From: Altibacter lentus
Lineage (GTDB): Bacteria > Bacteroidota > Bacteroidia > Flavobacteriales > Flavobacteriaceae
Direction: 5' to 3'
DNA: 64,000 nucleotides
Assembly (NCBI RefSeq): GCF_000746845.1
Contig: NZ_KN050846.1
Location: forward strand, 3,054,963 to 3,118,962
Below the pieces are notes generated by a model. The model searched no databases. It saw nothing but the letters and a program-made list of their open reading frames with translations, and was not told where the DNA came from. Numbering within the stretch: position 1 is the stretch's first letter; each line of letters starts with the position of its first letter. This document shows positions 16,579 through 24,760 of this stretch, piece by piece. Both the position numbers and the translations under genes were made by a program.

Positions 16579-18051
16579 ATGACTGCACACAACGACAAGA
16601 TTCTTGGAGAAGGCCTTACCTACGACGACGTACTTTTAGTGCCTGCCTATTCTGAAGTATTACCCCGAGAAGTTTCCATTGAAACCAAATTTTCGCGAAA
16701 CATCACATTAAACGTTCCTATCGTGTCTGCAGCTATGGACACCGTTACAGAAAGCGCTATGGCTATTGCCATGGCCCGTGAAGGAGGTATTGGGGTGCTA
16801 CATAAGAATATGACCATCGAGCAGCAGGCAGCCGAAGTTCGCAGGGTGAAAAGAGCCGAAAGCGGTATGATCCAGGACCCGGTAACGCTCTCTAAAGATG
16901 CTACCGTAGGGGATGCCCAGCAGACCATGAAGGAGTACAGTATTGGTGGGATCCCTATTACCGATTCCCACGGAAAGTTAATAGGTATCGTAACCAATCG
17001 TGACCTTCGGTTCGAGAAGAACTACGATAGAAAGCTTAGTGAAGTAATGACTTCCGAAAACCTTGTTACCGTTGCCCAAGGAACTTCCTTAAAGGAAGCA
17101 GAGATCATCCTTCAGAAGAACAAGATCGAAAAATTGCCGGTAGTGAATGATGATGGTACTTTATTAGGGCTTATCACTTTTCGCGACATCACTAAACTTA
17201 CGCAGAAACCTACGGCAAATAAAGACCAGTATGGAAGATTACGGGTCGCTGCGGCATTAGGCGTCACTGCCGATGCTGTGGAACGTGCCGAAGCACTGGT
17301 AGCGGCACAAGTGGATGCCGTTATCATCGATACGGCACACGGGCATACGAAAGGTGTTGTGTCTGTCTTGAAAGAAGTAAAAAAGAAGTTTCCCCAATTG
17401 GACGTAGTAGTAGGAAACATTGCCACGGCCGAAGCTGCTAAATATCTGGTCGATGCCGGGGCAGATGCCGTGAAAGTAGGGATAGGACCGGGTTCCATCT
17501 GTACCACACGAGTCGTGGCGGGGGTAGGATTTCCACAATTCTCAGCCGTACTGGAGGTCGCTGCGGCGATCAAGGGAAGCGGCGTTCCCGTAATTGCCGA
17601 TGGCGGAATTCGATATACGGGAGACATCCCCAAGGCCTTGGCTGCCGGAGCCGACAGTGTTATGCTGGGATCCTTGCTGGCAGGAACCAAAGAATCGCCG
17701 GGGGAGACCATTATTTACGAAGGCCGAAAGTTCAAATCGTATCGCGGAATGGGCTCTGTAGAGGCGATGAAACAAGGATCGAAAGATCGATACTTTCAGG
17801 ATGTGGAGGATGATATCAAAAAACTGGTGCCGGAAGGTATTGTAGGACGTGTACCTTACAAAGGCGATCTGGTGGAAAGCATGACCCAATTCATTGGCGG
17901 ACTTCGTGCCGGGATGGGATATTGCGGTTCTAAAGATATTGAGACCTTAAAAACAACCGGTAAATTCATTAAGATCACCTCATCGGGCATCCATGAAAGT
18001 CATCCGCATGACGTTACTATTACCAAGGAAGCTCCTAATTATTCAAGGTAA
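16579..18051 (+). CDS. guaB: IMP dehydrogenase
   Basis: NAD-dependent enzyme converting IMP to XMP, the committed step of GTP synthesis. The barrel begins with [17 protein letters not shown] and [22 protein letters not shown]. Two CBS domains occupy about residues 95-210 ([16 protein letters not shown]). The catalytic Cys loop is [15 protein letters not shown] near residue 305, followed by [26 protein letters not shown] and the flap [11 protein letters not shown]. Length 490 is standard. It is a single gene with its own promoter and a structured leader. Confidence 0.96.
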   Translation: MTAHNDKILGEGLTYDDVLLVPAYSEVLPREVSIETKFSRNITLNVPIVSAAMDTVTESAMAIAMAREGGIGVLHKNMTIEQQAAEVRRVKRAESGMIQDPVTLSKDATVGDAQQTMKEYSIGGIPITDSHGKLIGIVTNRDLRFEKNYDRKLSEVMTSENLVTVAQGTSLKEAEIILQKNKIEKLPVVNDDGTLLGLITFRDITKLTQKPTANKDQYGRLRVAAALGVTADAVERAEALVAAQVDAVIIDTAHGHTKGVVSVLKEVKKKFPQLDVVVGNIATAEAAKYLVDAGADAVKVGIGPGSICTTRVVAGVGFPQFSAVLEVAAAIKGSGVPVIADGGIRYTGDIPKALAAGADSVMLGSLLAGTKESPGETIIYEGRKFKSYRGMGSVEAMKQGSKDRYFQDVEDDIKKLVPEGIVGRVPYKGDLVESMTQFIGGLRAGMGYCGSKDIETLKTTGKFIKITSSGIHESHPHDVTITKEAPNYSR

Positions 18052-18095
18052 ACTCTTACAATTTCAATCTTTTTTTGGCAACCTTTTCGTATTTG

Positions 18096-18117
18096 GGTAT
18101 CTTTAAGTAAAGATACC
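18096..18117 (+). promoter_or_regulatory. Perfect 9-bp inverted repeat upstream of the first delta-60 gene
   Basis: GGTATCTTT at 18096-18104, loop AAGT, AAAGATACC at 18109-18117, five bases before the ATG at 18123. There is no T-run, so it looks more like an operator or leader hairpin than a guaB terminator. A TATCTTTA sequence within it is one base off the -7 consensus. Confidence 0.4.
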
Positions 18118-18122
18118 TCTGC

Positions 18123-19694
18123 ATGCGATTAAAAATTACCACACTAAGTTCCGTATTTTTTCTGTGCAGTTTGTTGACTTTCAGTCAGCAAGGTGCGCTG
18201 GACCCTACGTTTGGGGAGGATGGTGTAGCTTATAAGAATGGTTTAATATCAAGTGCTCTTGTTTTGCAACCTGATGGTAAGATTGTAACAGTTGGAAGTG
18301 GAAGTGGCTTCGAAATTTTAAGATATACTACCGACGGATTATTAGACCCAACATTTGGAACGAATGGAATTGCTGTAATTACTTGGGATTATTTGGAAGG
18401 GGAAGCATGGGGAGTCGACTTGCAGAACGATGGTAAAATTGTTATTTGTGGTAGACATTTGGTCATTGACCCTTCTAACGGTCAAACACGAAATCAATTC
18501 GCTACTGCCAGGCTTAACGCCGATGGTTCTTTGGATACATCTTTTGGAAATAATGGTCGTGTACTAACAGATGTAACTTATTCCAGCTTTTCTAAATCTA
18601 TAATTTGTCAACCCAATGGGAAAATTATAGTAGGCGGTAATTCAAGATCAACAAATGGTAATTATGTAGCAACATTAGTGCGGTATAATAATAATGGGTC
18701 AATAGATACGTCATTTGGAGACAACGGGATTGTTAAAACACAAATTGGTTCAAGTAATAATATTGTAAATGATATTAAATTACTTCCAGATGGTACATTT
18801 TTAGTTGGTACTTCCGGAACCTTTAATGGATACGATATTTTTGCTTTGGCACGATATGGTGTTAATGGGATTCTCGATGCAACTTTTGGCAATGGAGGTC
18901 TTGTAAGCACGGATTTTGGAACAGGTGATGATCAAAGAGTCATAGGACTTGCAGTTCAACCAGACGGAAAAATTATCGCCACGGGAACATTATATTATTC
19001 TGGAGATACTGATCGTAATTATGGTATAGCAAGATATACTTCTAATGGTACTCTGGACAATTCCTTTAGTAATAACGGTTTACTTATTTTAGATATTGAA
19101 GAGAATAATGATGACTATGCGTATGACGTGGCTTTACAAAGTGATGGCAGAATCTTAGTAACAGGCGTTACCAGAAACGGAACTTTAAATAGCTATAAAA
19201 ATGCGTTGGTGCGTCTTTTACCAAACGGAACTGTCGATACATCGGTAGGTAATAACGGACGCATTATTTCTCCCTTAGAATCTGAATGGTTTGTTCAGGG
19301 ATCATGCATGGGTATTCAAGATGATGATAAGATTGTAGTCACCGGGAGTTATAGGGATGAAGAAGGAACCCCTTTCAAAATTTTGTTTAGATACGTAGCA
19401 GAACCAGTGTTAGGGGTGTTAGATTTTTCAGTAGCTGAAACTGCTACGCTTATCTATCCCAACCCAATTGCTTCGGAAACTACCTTAGAGTACAGTCTCT
19501 CTCAAGCCGAAACGATCTCAATCATCTTATACGATGTCTCCGGAAAGTTGATACGTACCTTTCTCTCTTCCGAAGGGAATGAGGCAGGAGACCATAAGCA
19601 AACCTTAAATTTCGATGGCATTGCTACCGGCCATTACGTACTAAAACTGAGTAATGGTAGTGGGCAATTTTCTTTAAAAATTTTAAAACAATAA
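18123..19694 (+). CDS. Secreted delta-60-repeat protein with T9SS sorting domain (copy 1)
   Basis: Exported by Sec and then the type IX system. After a signal peptide (to about residue 22) there are seven or so delta-60 repeats, each around 60 residues, with cores like QPDGKI and LDPTFGxxG/LDTSFGNNG, predicted to form a beta-propeller or solenoid. A C-terminal type A sorting domain starts near residue 440 with LIYPNPIASETTLEYSLS and ends in the basic QFSLKILKQ. No catalytic motif is visible; a surface or adhesive role is a guess. It is the first of three tandem paralogues separated by 3 bases, and its signal peptide differs from those of the other two. Confidence 0.85.
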   Translation: MRLKITTLSSVFFLCSLLTFSQQGALDPTFGEDGVAYKNGLISSALVLQPDGKIVTVGSGSGFEILRYTTDGLLDPTFGTNGIAVITWDYLEGEAWGVDLQNDGKIVICGRHLVIDPSNGQTRNQFATARLNADGSLDTSFGNNGRVLTDVTYSSFSKSIICQPNGKIIVGGNSRSTNGNYVATLVRYNNNGSIDTSFGDNGIVKTQIGSSNNIVNDIKLLPDGTFLVGTSGTFNGYDIFALARYGVNGILDATFGNGGLVSTDFGTGDDQRVIGLAVQPDGKIIATGTLYYSGDTDRNYGIARYTSNGTLDNSFSNNGLLILDIEENNDDYAYDVALQSDGRILVTGVTRNGTLNSYKNALVRLLPNGTVDTSVGNNGRIISPLESEWFVQGSCMGIQDDDKIVVTGSYRDEEGTPFKILFRYVAEPVLGVLDFSVAETATLIYPNPIASETTLEYSLSQAETISIILYDVSGKLIRTFLSSEGNEAGDHKQTLNFDGIATGHYVLKLSNGSGQFSLKILKQ

Positions 19695-19697
19695 TTT

Positions 19698-21287
19698 ATG
19701 AATTTTCACAAGTTACTAATGGTACTATTTTGGCTAGGAGCCATTCTCCAAGGGTATGGTCAACAAGGCGCTTTAGATCCTACGTTTGGGGAGGATGGTA
19801 TTGCATACAATGATACTCCCGGTTATAATTGGATCAATAATGCGATGACCTTACAAAATGACGGAAAGATTATTGTTGGAGGAGGTGGTAGTGGTGCACA
19901 ATTTGGAATTACCCGTTACAATACCGATGGCACTTTAGATGAAACGTTCAGTGATGATGGAATGGCTTCGGTTTTCATCGCAAATGTTGAAAGCTATGTG
20001 AACGCGGTGGCTGTTGGGCCGAATGGTAAGATAGCTGCTACCGGGCGTCATTATCATCTAAATCCGGACGGCAGTAAACAAACTATGTTTGCAACAGCTA
20101 GGTTAAACCCAGATGGTTCCATAGATACGTCTTTCGGTGATGATGGGGTTATTATAAACAATTTAAGTAATTCTCATCATTTATCAACCTCGATTGCTAT
20201 TCAGAACGATAATAAAGTGCTCGTAGGGGGAGGCTCTCAAAATAGCAATAACATTAGTGTAGTAACGATACTTCGCTTTACTAATGAAGGAAATTTAGAC
20301 AGTTCCTTCGATAATGACGGTATTGTAAAAACGCAAGTGGGTACTTCGGGAAGTGGTGCTTACGACATTTTACTGCAACCAGATGGAAAAATTTTAGTCG
20401 CAAGTATTAGTAACAACGGTAATAATATTGATTTTGCTTTGCTTCGTTATTTGCCAAACGGTAGCCTGGACACAAGTTTTGGAACTAACGGAATCGTTAC
20501 AACAAATTTTGGAGCCAATAGCAATGAACGCGTTGAAGATCTGGCCTTACAACCCGACGGTAAAATTATAGCTGCCGGAACAACAGATAACGGGACAAGT
20601 GGTACGAACGATTTTGCCGTGGTTCGTTATCTTCCAAATGGCAACATTGACACGAACTTTGGTGATAATGGTGTTCTAATAGCAGATGTGGCGGGAAATA
20701 GAAACGATCGTTTAAATGCGGTGGCGCTCAATTCTGATGGCAAGATAGTTATTTCGGGTATGACCTATGCCGATGAGGTGGGCCTTTACAGAAACGCCAT
20801 GATTCGATTGTTGTCCAATGGTCAAATTGATCTGGCTGCCGGCGCTAATGGTAGGGTTATTTCTGATTTAAAGACCGACTGGTATTTTAATGACTCAAAT
20901 ATGGAAATTCAATCAGATCAAAAAATAGTAGTCGCTGGAGATTATAGAAATGAGAATAACGAAACTTTTCAAATTGTAATTAGATACCTACCCGAATTGG
21001 TCTTAGGAACAATCGATTTCTCAATTTCTAAAGCCGCTACCCTTATCTATCCCAACCCAATTGCTTCGGAAACAACCTTAGAATACACTCTTTCTCAAGC
21101 CGAAACGATCTCAATCACCTTATACGATGTCTCCGGAAAGTTGATACGTACGTTTCTTTCTTCCGAAGAGAAGGAGGCAGGAGACCATAAACAAACTTTA
21201 AACTTCGATGGCATTGCTACCGGCAATTACGTATTAAAACTGAGTAATGGTAGTGGGCAATTCTCTTTGCAAATCTTAAAAAAATAA
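19698..21287 (+). CDS. Secreted delta-60-repeat protein with T9SS sorting domain (copy 2)
   Basis: Paralogue of the previous gene, 529 residues, starting 3 bases after its stop. It has the signal peptide MNFHKLLMVLFWLGAILQGYG, then QQGALDPTFGEDGIAYN and a series of delta-60 repeats (LDTSFGTNGIV, IDTNFGDNGVL). The last ~80 residues are almost identical to those of copy 1 (IYPNPIASETTLEY, ISITLYDVSGKLIRTF). The middle is clearly diverged. Signal peptide and first repeat are nearly the same in nucleotide sequence as in copy 3, which points to recent duplication or gene conversion. Confidence 0.85.
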   Translation: MNFHKLLMVLFWLGAILQGYGQQGALDPTFGEDGIAYNDTPGYNWINNAMTLQNDGKIIVGGGGSGAQFGITRYNTDGTLDETFSDDGMASVFIANVESYVNAVAVGPNGKIAATGRHYHLNPDGSKQTMFATARLNPDGSIDTSFGDDGVIINNLSNSHHLSTSIAIQNDNKVLVGGGSQNSNNISVVTILRFTNEGNLDSSFDNDGIVKTQVGTSGSGAYDILLQPDGKILVASISNNGNNIDFALLRYLPNGSLDTSFGTNGIVTTNFGANSNERVEDLALQPDGKIIAAGTTDNGTSGTNDFAVVRYLPNGNIDTNFGDNGVLIADVAGNRNDRLNAVALNSDGKIVISGMTYADEVGLYRNAMIRLLSNGQIDLAAGANGRVISDLKTDWYFNDSNMEIQSDQKIVVAGDYRNENNETFQIVIRYLPELVLGTIDFSISKAATLIYPNPIASETTLEYTLSQAETISITLYDVSGKLIRTFLSSEEKEAGDHKQTLNFDGIATGNYVLKLSNGSGQFSLQILKK

Positions 21288-21290
21288 GTT

Positions 21291-22862
21291 ATGAATTTTC
21301 ACAAGTTAGTTACGGCACTATTTTGGCTAGGAGCCATTCTCCAAGGGTTCAGTCAACAAGGCGCCTTGGATCCTACGTTTGGGGAGGATGGGATCGCATG
21401 GGAAATAATTGATGGTAGGTCGGGGGGGTTATTTGCACTGGAAATTAGATCAAATGAAAAAATTATAGCTGCTGGTTTATTTTATGATGGTTCAATGTTT
21501 TATAACACTGTTTCCCAGTTTAATAATGACGGCTCGATTGATTTGACATTTGCAGATAGCGGTCACTCATTTACTCAAACGGGGGATATTGAGAGCATAG
21601 TAGGAGGTATTTGTCTTCAAAACGATGGTAAAATTATTTCGGTAGGTCGTAGTTTAGATGAAGAATCTTCAGAGCTAATTGAAAAAATTTTTATAACTAG
21701 ACATACTGAATTGGGTATGTTAGATAGTGAATTTTCAACAGATGGCATAATTGAAACAACACTTGGTTTTAATGGTGCTTTTGCAAATGATGTAATTGTA
21801 CAACCTGACAATAAGATTCTAGTTGTAGGGCGAGTCAATTCAGGAGCCCAAAATACTGGGGAATTTGTGTTAGCAAGATTCTTAGAAAATGGAAGCCTAG
21901 ACAGTTCTTTTGGTGTCGGTGGCAATTCTACTATAGATTTTTTTGGGAATAGTGATTCTGCTGTAGATGTTGCGTTACAAAATGATGGTAAGATATTAGT
22001 AGCAGGAATCGCACGAAATGAAAATATTTATAATGTTGCAATAGCTAGGTTACTCTCCAATGGTATTCTAGATAACTCCTTTGGAACCAATGGTAAATTT
22101 AGCTACGATCACGGTTTTGGTGATAACGTTGCTTATTCGATTGCTATCTTACCAGATAATAAAATATTAGTCGGTGGAAGTATTTCCAATGGAAATGATC
22201 ATGACTTCGGAATAATTAAATTATTGTCTAACGGTACTTTGGATACAAAATTTGGTAATAATGGTGTAGTGGTTAAAGATCTAAATGGAAAAACAGAAAG
22301 AACCTCTAAGATTTTAGTGCAAGATGATAATAAAATTGTAATCGTTGGCACCAGCTATGATACGAACAGTGCTGATTACGTTTTGGTTCGTTTCTTAAGT
22401 AACGGTGATATTGATACGTCAGCAGGAAATAATGGTATAGTTTCTACAGATATTGACGGATTTAAAAATTTTACGCAAGATGCAAGATTACAAGCGGATG
22501 GAAAAATTATTCTAGGCGGTCAAGTATCTAATGGCGTTGGAGGTTATGTTTTGGTAAGATACCTACCTGAATTGGTCTTAGGAACAATCGATTTCTCAAT
22601 TTCTGAAACCGCCGCGCTTATCTATCCCAACCCAATTGTTTCGGAAACTACCTTAGAATATACCCTTTCTCAAGCTGAAACGATCTCAATCACATTATAC
22701 GATGTCTCCGGAAAGTTGATACGTACTTTTCTCTCTTCCGAAGGGAAAGAGGCAGGAGAGCATAAGCAGGGCCTAGATTTTACAGGGATCGCCGCTGGAA
22801 ATCATTTATTAAAGTTGGATAATGGAACAGGAGGTGTTACAATAAAAGTGCTTAAACAATAA
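21291..22862 (+). CDS. Secreted delta-60-repeat protein with T9SS sorting domain (copy 3)
   Basis: Third tandem paralogue, 523 residues. Signal peptide and the first ~35 residues match copy 2, while the repeats between about 40 and 420 have diverged most (for example IDLTFADSGHSF, LDSEFSTDGIIE). The sorting domain again begins IYPNPIVSETTLEYTLS, but its last 25 residues differ (GLDFTGIAAGNHLLKLDNG), so the homogenised block ends before the C-terminus. It stops 2 bases before the stop of the convergent Skp-like gene. Confidence 0.85.
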   Translation: MNFHKLVTALFWLGAILQGFSQQGALDPTFGEDGIAWEIIDGRSGGLFALEIRSNEKIIAAGLFYDGSMFYNTVSQFNNDGSIDLTFADSGHSFTQTGDIESIVGGICLQNDGKIISVGRSLDEESSELIEKIFITRHTELGMLDSEFSTDGIIETTLGFNGAFANDVIVQPDNKILVVGRVNSGAQNTGEFVLARFLENGSLDSSFGVGGNSTIDFFGNSDSAVDVALQNDGKILVAGIARNENIYNVAIARLLSNGILDNSFGTNGKFSYDHGFGDNVAYSIAILPDNKILVGGSISNGNDHDFGIIKLLSNGTLDTKFGNNGVVVKDLNGKTERTSKILVQDDNKIVIVGTSYDTNSADYVLVRFLSNGDIDTSAGNNGIVSTDIDGFKNFTQDARLQADGKIILGGQVSNGVGGYVLVRYLPELVLGTIDFSISETAALIYPNPIVSETTLEYTLSQAETISITLYDVSGKLIRTFLSSEGKEAGEHKQGLDFTGIAAGNHLLKLDNGTGGVTIKVLKQ

Positions 22863-22864
22863 AA

Positions 22865-23374
22865 CTACTTCTTTTCCTCGGGCAGCGTGATGCCCAGCTC
22901 GTTAAGTACAGCAACGGTGAGGTCAAAATTCTTATCAATATACACCACATTTTCATTCATTTGAAGTATTTGGGTATATTTTCCGGCTTCGGCTACGGTC
23001 TCCATGGCTGTGCCTATTTTCTTATACAACGGGCGAAGTAATTCGTCTTGTCTGATCACGATCAACTGACTCCCGTTCTTCTGAAATTTTTCCAGATCGT
23101 CTTCCATGGCTACGATCTCTTTTTGTTTTTCCTGCTTCTGAAGCAGGGTATACATAGCTTCTTCCTGTTGGTATGTATCTACCAAGGCGTTATATTCAGC
23201 CATCTTTTTCTCGAAATCGGCATCCAGACCCTTGGCGTATTCTTCTACTTGCTTCTGTACGGAAGGTAGTTCCGGCATCTTGGACAAGATAAAATCAACA
23301 TCAATAGTGCCTACTTTAGATTGTGCAAAGCCGCTTACACAAATGAATAAAAGAAATAACTTGAAGAATTTCAT
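22865..23374 (-). CDS. OmpH/Skp-family periplasmic chaperone
   Basis: Periplasmic chaperone of 169 residues that would hold unfolded outer-membrane proteins. It has a signal peptide (MKFFKLFLLFICVSGFAQ), then the family start SKVGTIDVDFILSKMP. A long charged coiled-coil region follows (about 40-115), forming the tentacle arms. The closing segment VYIDKNFDLTVAVLNELG is typical of Bacteroidetes OmpH. It is a single gene convergent with the delta-60 array. Confidence 0.87.
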   Translation of the reverse strand: MKFFKLFLLFICVSGFAQSKVGTIDVDFILSKMPELPSVQKQVEEYAKGLDADFEKKMAEYNALVDTYQQEEAMYTLLQKQEKQKEIVAMEDDLEKFQKNGSQLIVIRQDELLRPLYKKIGTAMETVAEAGKYTQILQMNENVVYIDKNFDLTVAVLNELGITLPEEKK

Positions 23375-23443
23375 ATCATACTATTTTTATTGGGTTGCAA
23401 TACTACTAAAAATTTTGCTAAAGACTTACTTTTTAACAGCTTG

Positions 23444-23905
23444 TTACAACAAGGGTGTATTCGTTCGTCTATAAAAAATATAGTCGGTAGCAATCGGGGA
23501 CACGCCCTGTAGCTTCAGTTCGCTCATAAGCTGTCCGCGATGATAGGTGCTATGATTAACAATATGGTATAGTATGTCTTGAGTGCTATTGCTAAAAGAG
23601 GCTCCCTTTGTGTTGGTATAAGAAACCATGTTGTCAAGTGGATGCTTTGAAAGTATCGAAAGACTTTCGGCCTTGAGGGTATCATTTAGAATGTGAAGTT
23701 CATGGAGTTCAAAAAGATGCCAGACACCGTAGGTTGGTACCGAAGCTAGGATACGGCTGTTCCAAATGTGGTGTGCATTGATTGTATGGCTAAGCAGCGT
23801 CTGTGCTCTGTTAGAATAGGCGTTTGGAGATTCCAGAAGCAGTGTGATCACGTTGCGGTTGCAACTGTGATTGTATTCGAACAGTGTTTTAAAAAAAGCA
23901 TTCAT
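23444..23905 (-). CDS. DinB-family protein
   Basis: Four-helix-bundle protein of the DinB/YfiT metal-binding family, 153 residues. The expected His ligands are seen in HTINAHHIWNSRI near residue 40 and IVNHSTYHRGQLMSEL near residue 125. Members include thiol S-transferases and many proteins of unknown role. It overlaps the upstream 80-residue gene by 4 bases and so belongs to a three-gene unit with that gene and the SRPBCC gene. Confidence 0.83.
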   Translation of the reverse strand: MNAFFKTLFEYNHSCNRNVITLLLESPNAYSNRAQTLLSHTINAHHIWNSRILASVPTYGVWHLFELHELHILNDTLKAESLSILSKHPLDNMVSYTNTKGASFSNSTQDILYHIVNHSTYHRGQLMSELKLQGVSPIATDYIFYRRTNTPLL

Positions 23906-24144
23906 GTTTCAGTCACCTTTTGTCCGCGATTGGGTTTTAGCCTGCTGCGCAATGATTCCATAAGTTCCCAGGGCACGATTAGAAATGCGATGGTGTGCAT
24001 ATTGCTTAAGGTTTCGATTCCTGTTTGCGCATTGGGGATCCCTTCGGCACCGGCGAATTCGTCTAAATGTTTGGCGTGATGTACAGCAATCGGGTGTGCG
24101 TTTGGGCCGCGAAAATCCCAAATAAGTTTGACGCGCGCTGTCAT
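23902..24144 (-). CDS. Conserved small protein, unknown function (80 aa)
   Basis: Not recognised. The protein is soluble, with a His-rich segment (HPIAVHHAKHLDEF, residues 17-30) followed by FAGAEGIPNAQTGIETLSNMHTIAFLIV and a basic tail. It overlaps the SRPBCC gene before it and the DinB gene after it by 4 bases each, which is strong support that it is translated. The clustered His residues might bind metal, but no family is claimed. Confidence 0.6.
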   Translation of the reverse strand: MTARVKLIWDFRGPNAHPIAVHHAKHLDEFAGAEGIPNAQTGIETLSNMHTIAFLIVPWELMESLRSRLKPNRGQKVTET

Positions 24145-24599
24145 TTCAGTTCTTGTACAGAGGTACCATTTTCGGCAAAATTCTTAAAGTCGGTAAGGTA
24201 CTTCATAGATTGTTTTTTAAAGGCTCCCGGCATAAGCCAACCCATGAGCTTCATGGCGAAACCCTGAAATTCAAATTCAGTTTCCGAGATCCATTTGGTG
24301 GTGTGGTCGTCGATCTTTTTAAAATAGTTTTTTTGGATGTTATGTACCCCTTTGGCATCGTACGTTGCATGGAATTCCTCGGGGAACCGGTTTTTTAGGA
24401 TGGTTTCTATAAGGACCATATCGCGTTTCCCCATTTTGTATTGCAGCTCCATGGTAGCTCCTTCGGTACCCGGTGTGCCGTTGAGCATTTTATAGGCTAC
24501 AAGTCCGCGTTGCCAATGTTTCATATTTTCTGCATTGTCCAGTTTCTCAATGACCTCTTCCCGAGGCAGATTGATGATGATTTCACTGCTGTATTTCAT
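24141..24599 (-). CDS. SRPBCC (START-like) family protein
   Basis: 152-residue hydrophobic-ligand-binding fold. It opens with the family strand and helix MKYSSEIIINLPREEVIEKLDNAENMKHW, followed by a run of strands (ATMELQYKMGKRDMVLIETIL, WISETEFEFQGFAMKLMGWLMPG) and a C-terminal helix (KKQSMKYLTDFKNFAENG). The ligand is unknown. It is the first gene of the SRPBCC, small protein, DinB unit. Confidence 0.83.
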   Translation of the reverse strand: MKYSSEIIINLPREEVIEKLDNAENMKHWQRGLVAYKMLNGTPGTEGATMELQYKMGKRDMVLIETILKNRFPEEFHATYDAKGVHNIQKNYFKKIDDHTTKWISETEFEFQGFAMKLMGWLMPGAFKKQSMKYLTDFKNFAENGTSVQELK

Positions 24600-24699
24600 G
24601 ATTAGATCGTTTAGTTGTCTTGCAAGTTACATTTTTTGGTATAATTTCTGTTAACATGAAAGCACTATAATCCATGTAAAAACGTTCCTGTAATCAGAC

Positions 24700-24729
24700 T
24701 TGCGTAACGCTTGCTTTTTGTTATTTTTG
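24700..24729 (+). promoter_or_regulatory. Promoter of the peptidylprolyl isomerase operon
   Basis: TTG at 24700-24702, a 19-base spacer, TATTTTTG at 24722-24729: both Bacteroidetes promoter elements at good spacing. The leader to the ATG at 24761 is about 25 bases. Confidence 0.78.
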
Positions 24730-24760
24730 CCAGATTAGTTTAAAAAAATAGAATGTAAAA

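Noticed and set aside
17112-17711. Minus-strand frame of 199 codons opposite guaB
   Set aside because: A shadow of the strongly biased guaB codons: Ala/Ser/Thr/Pro-rich, with no promoter and no recognisable domain.
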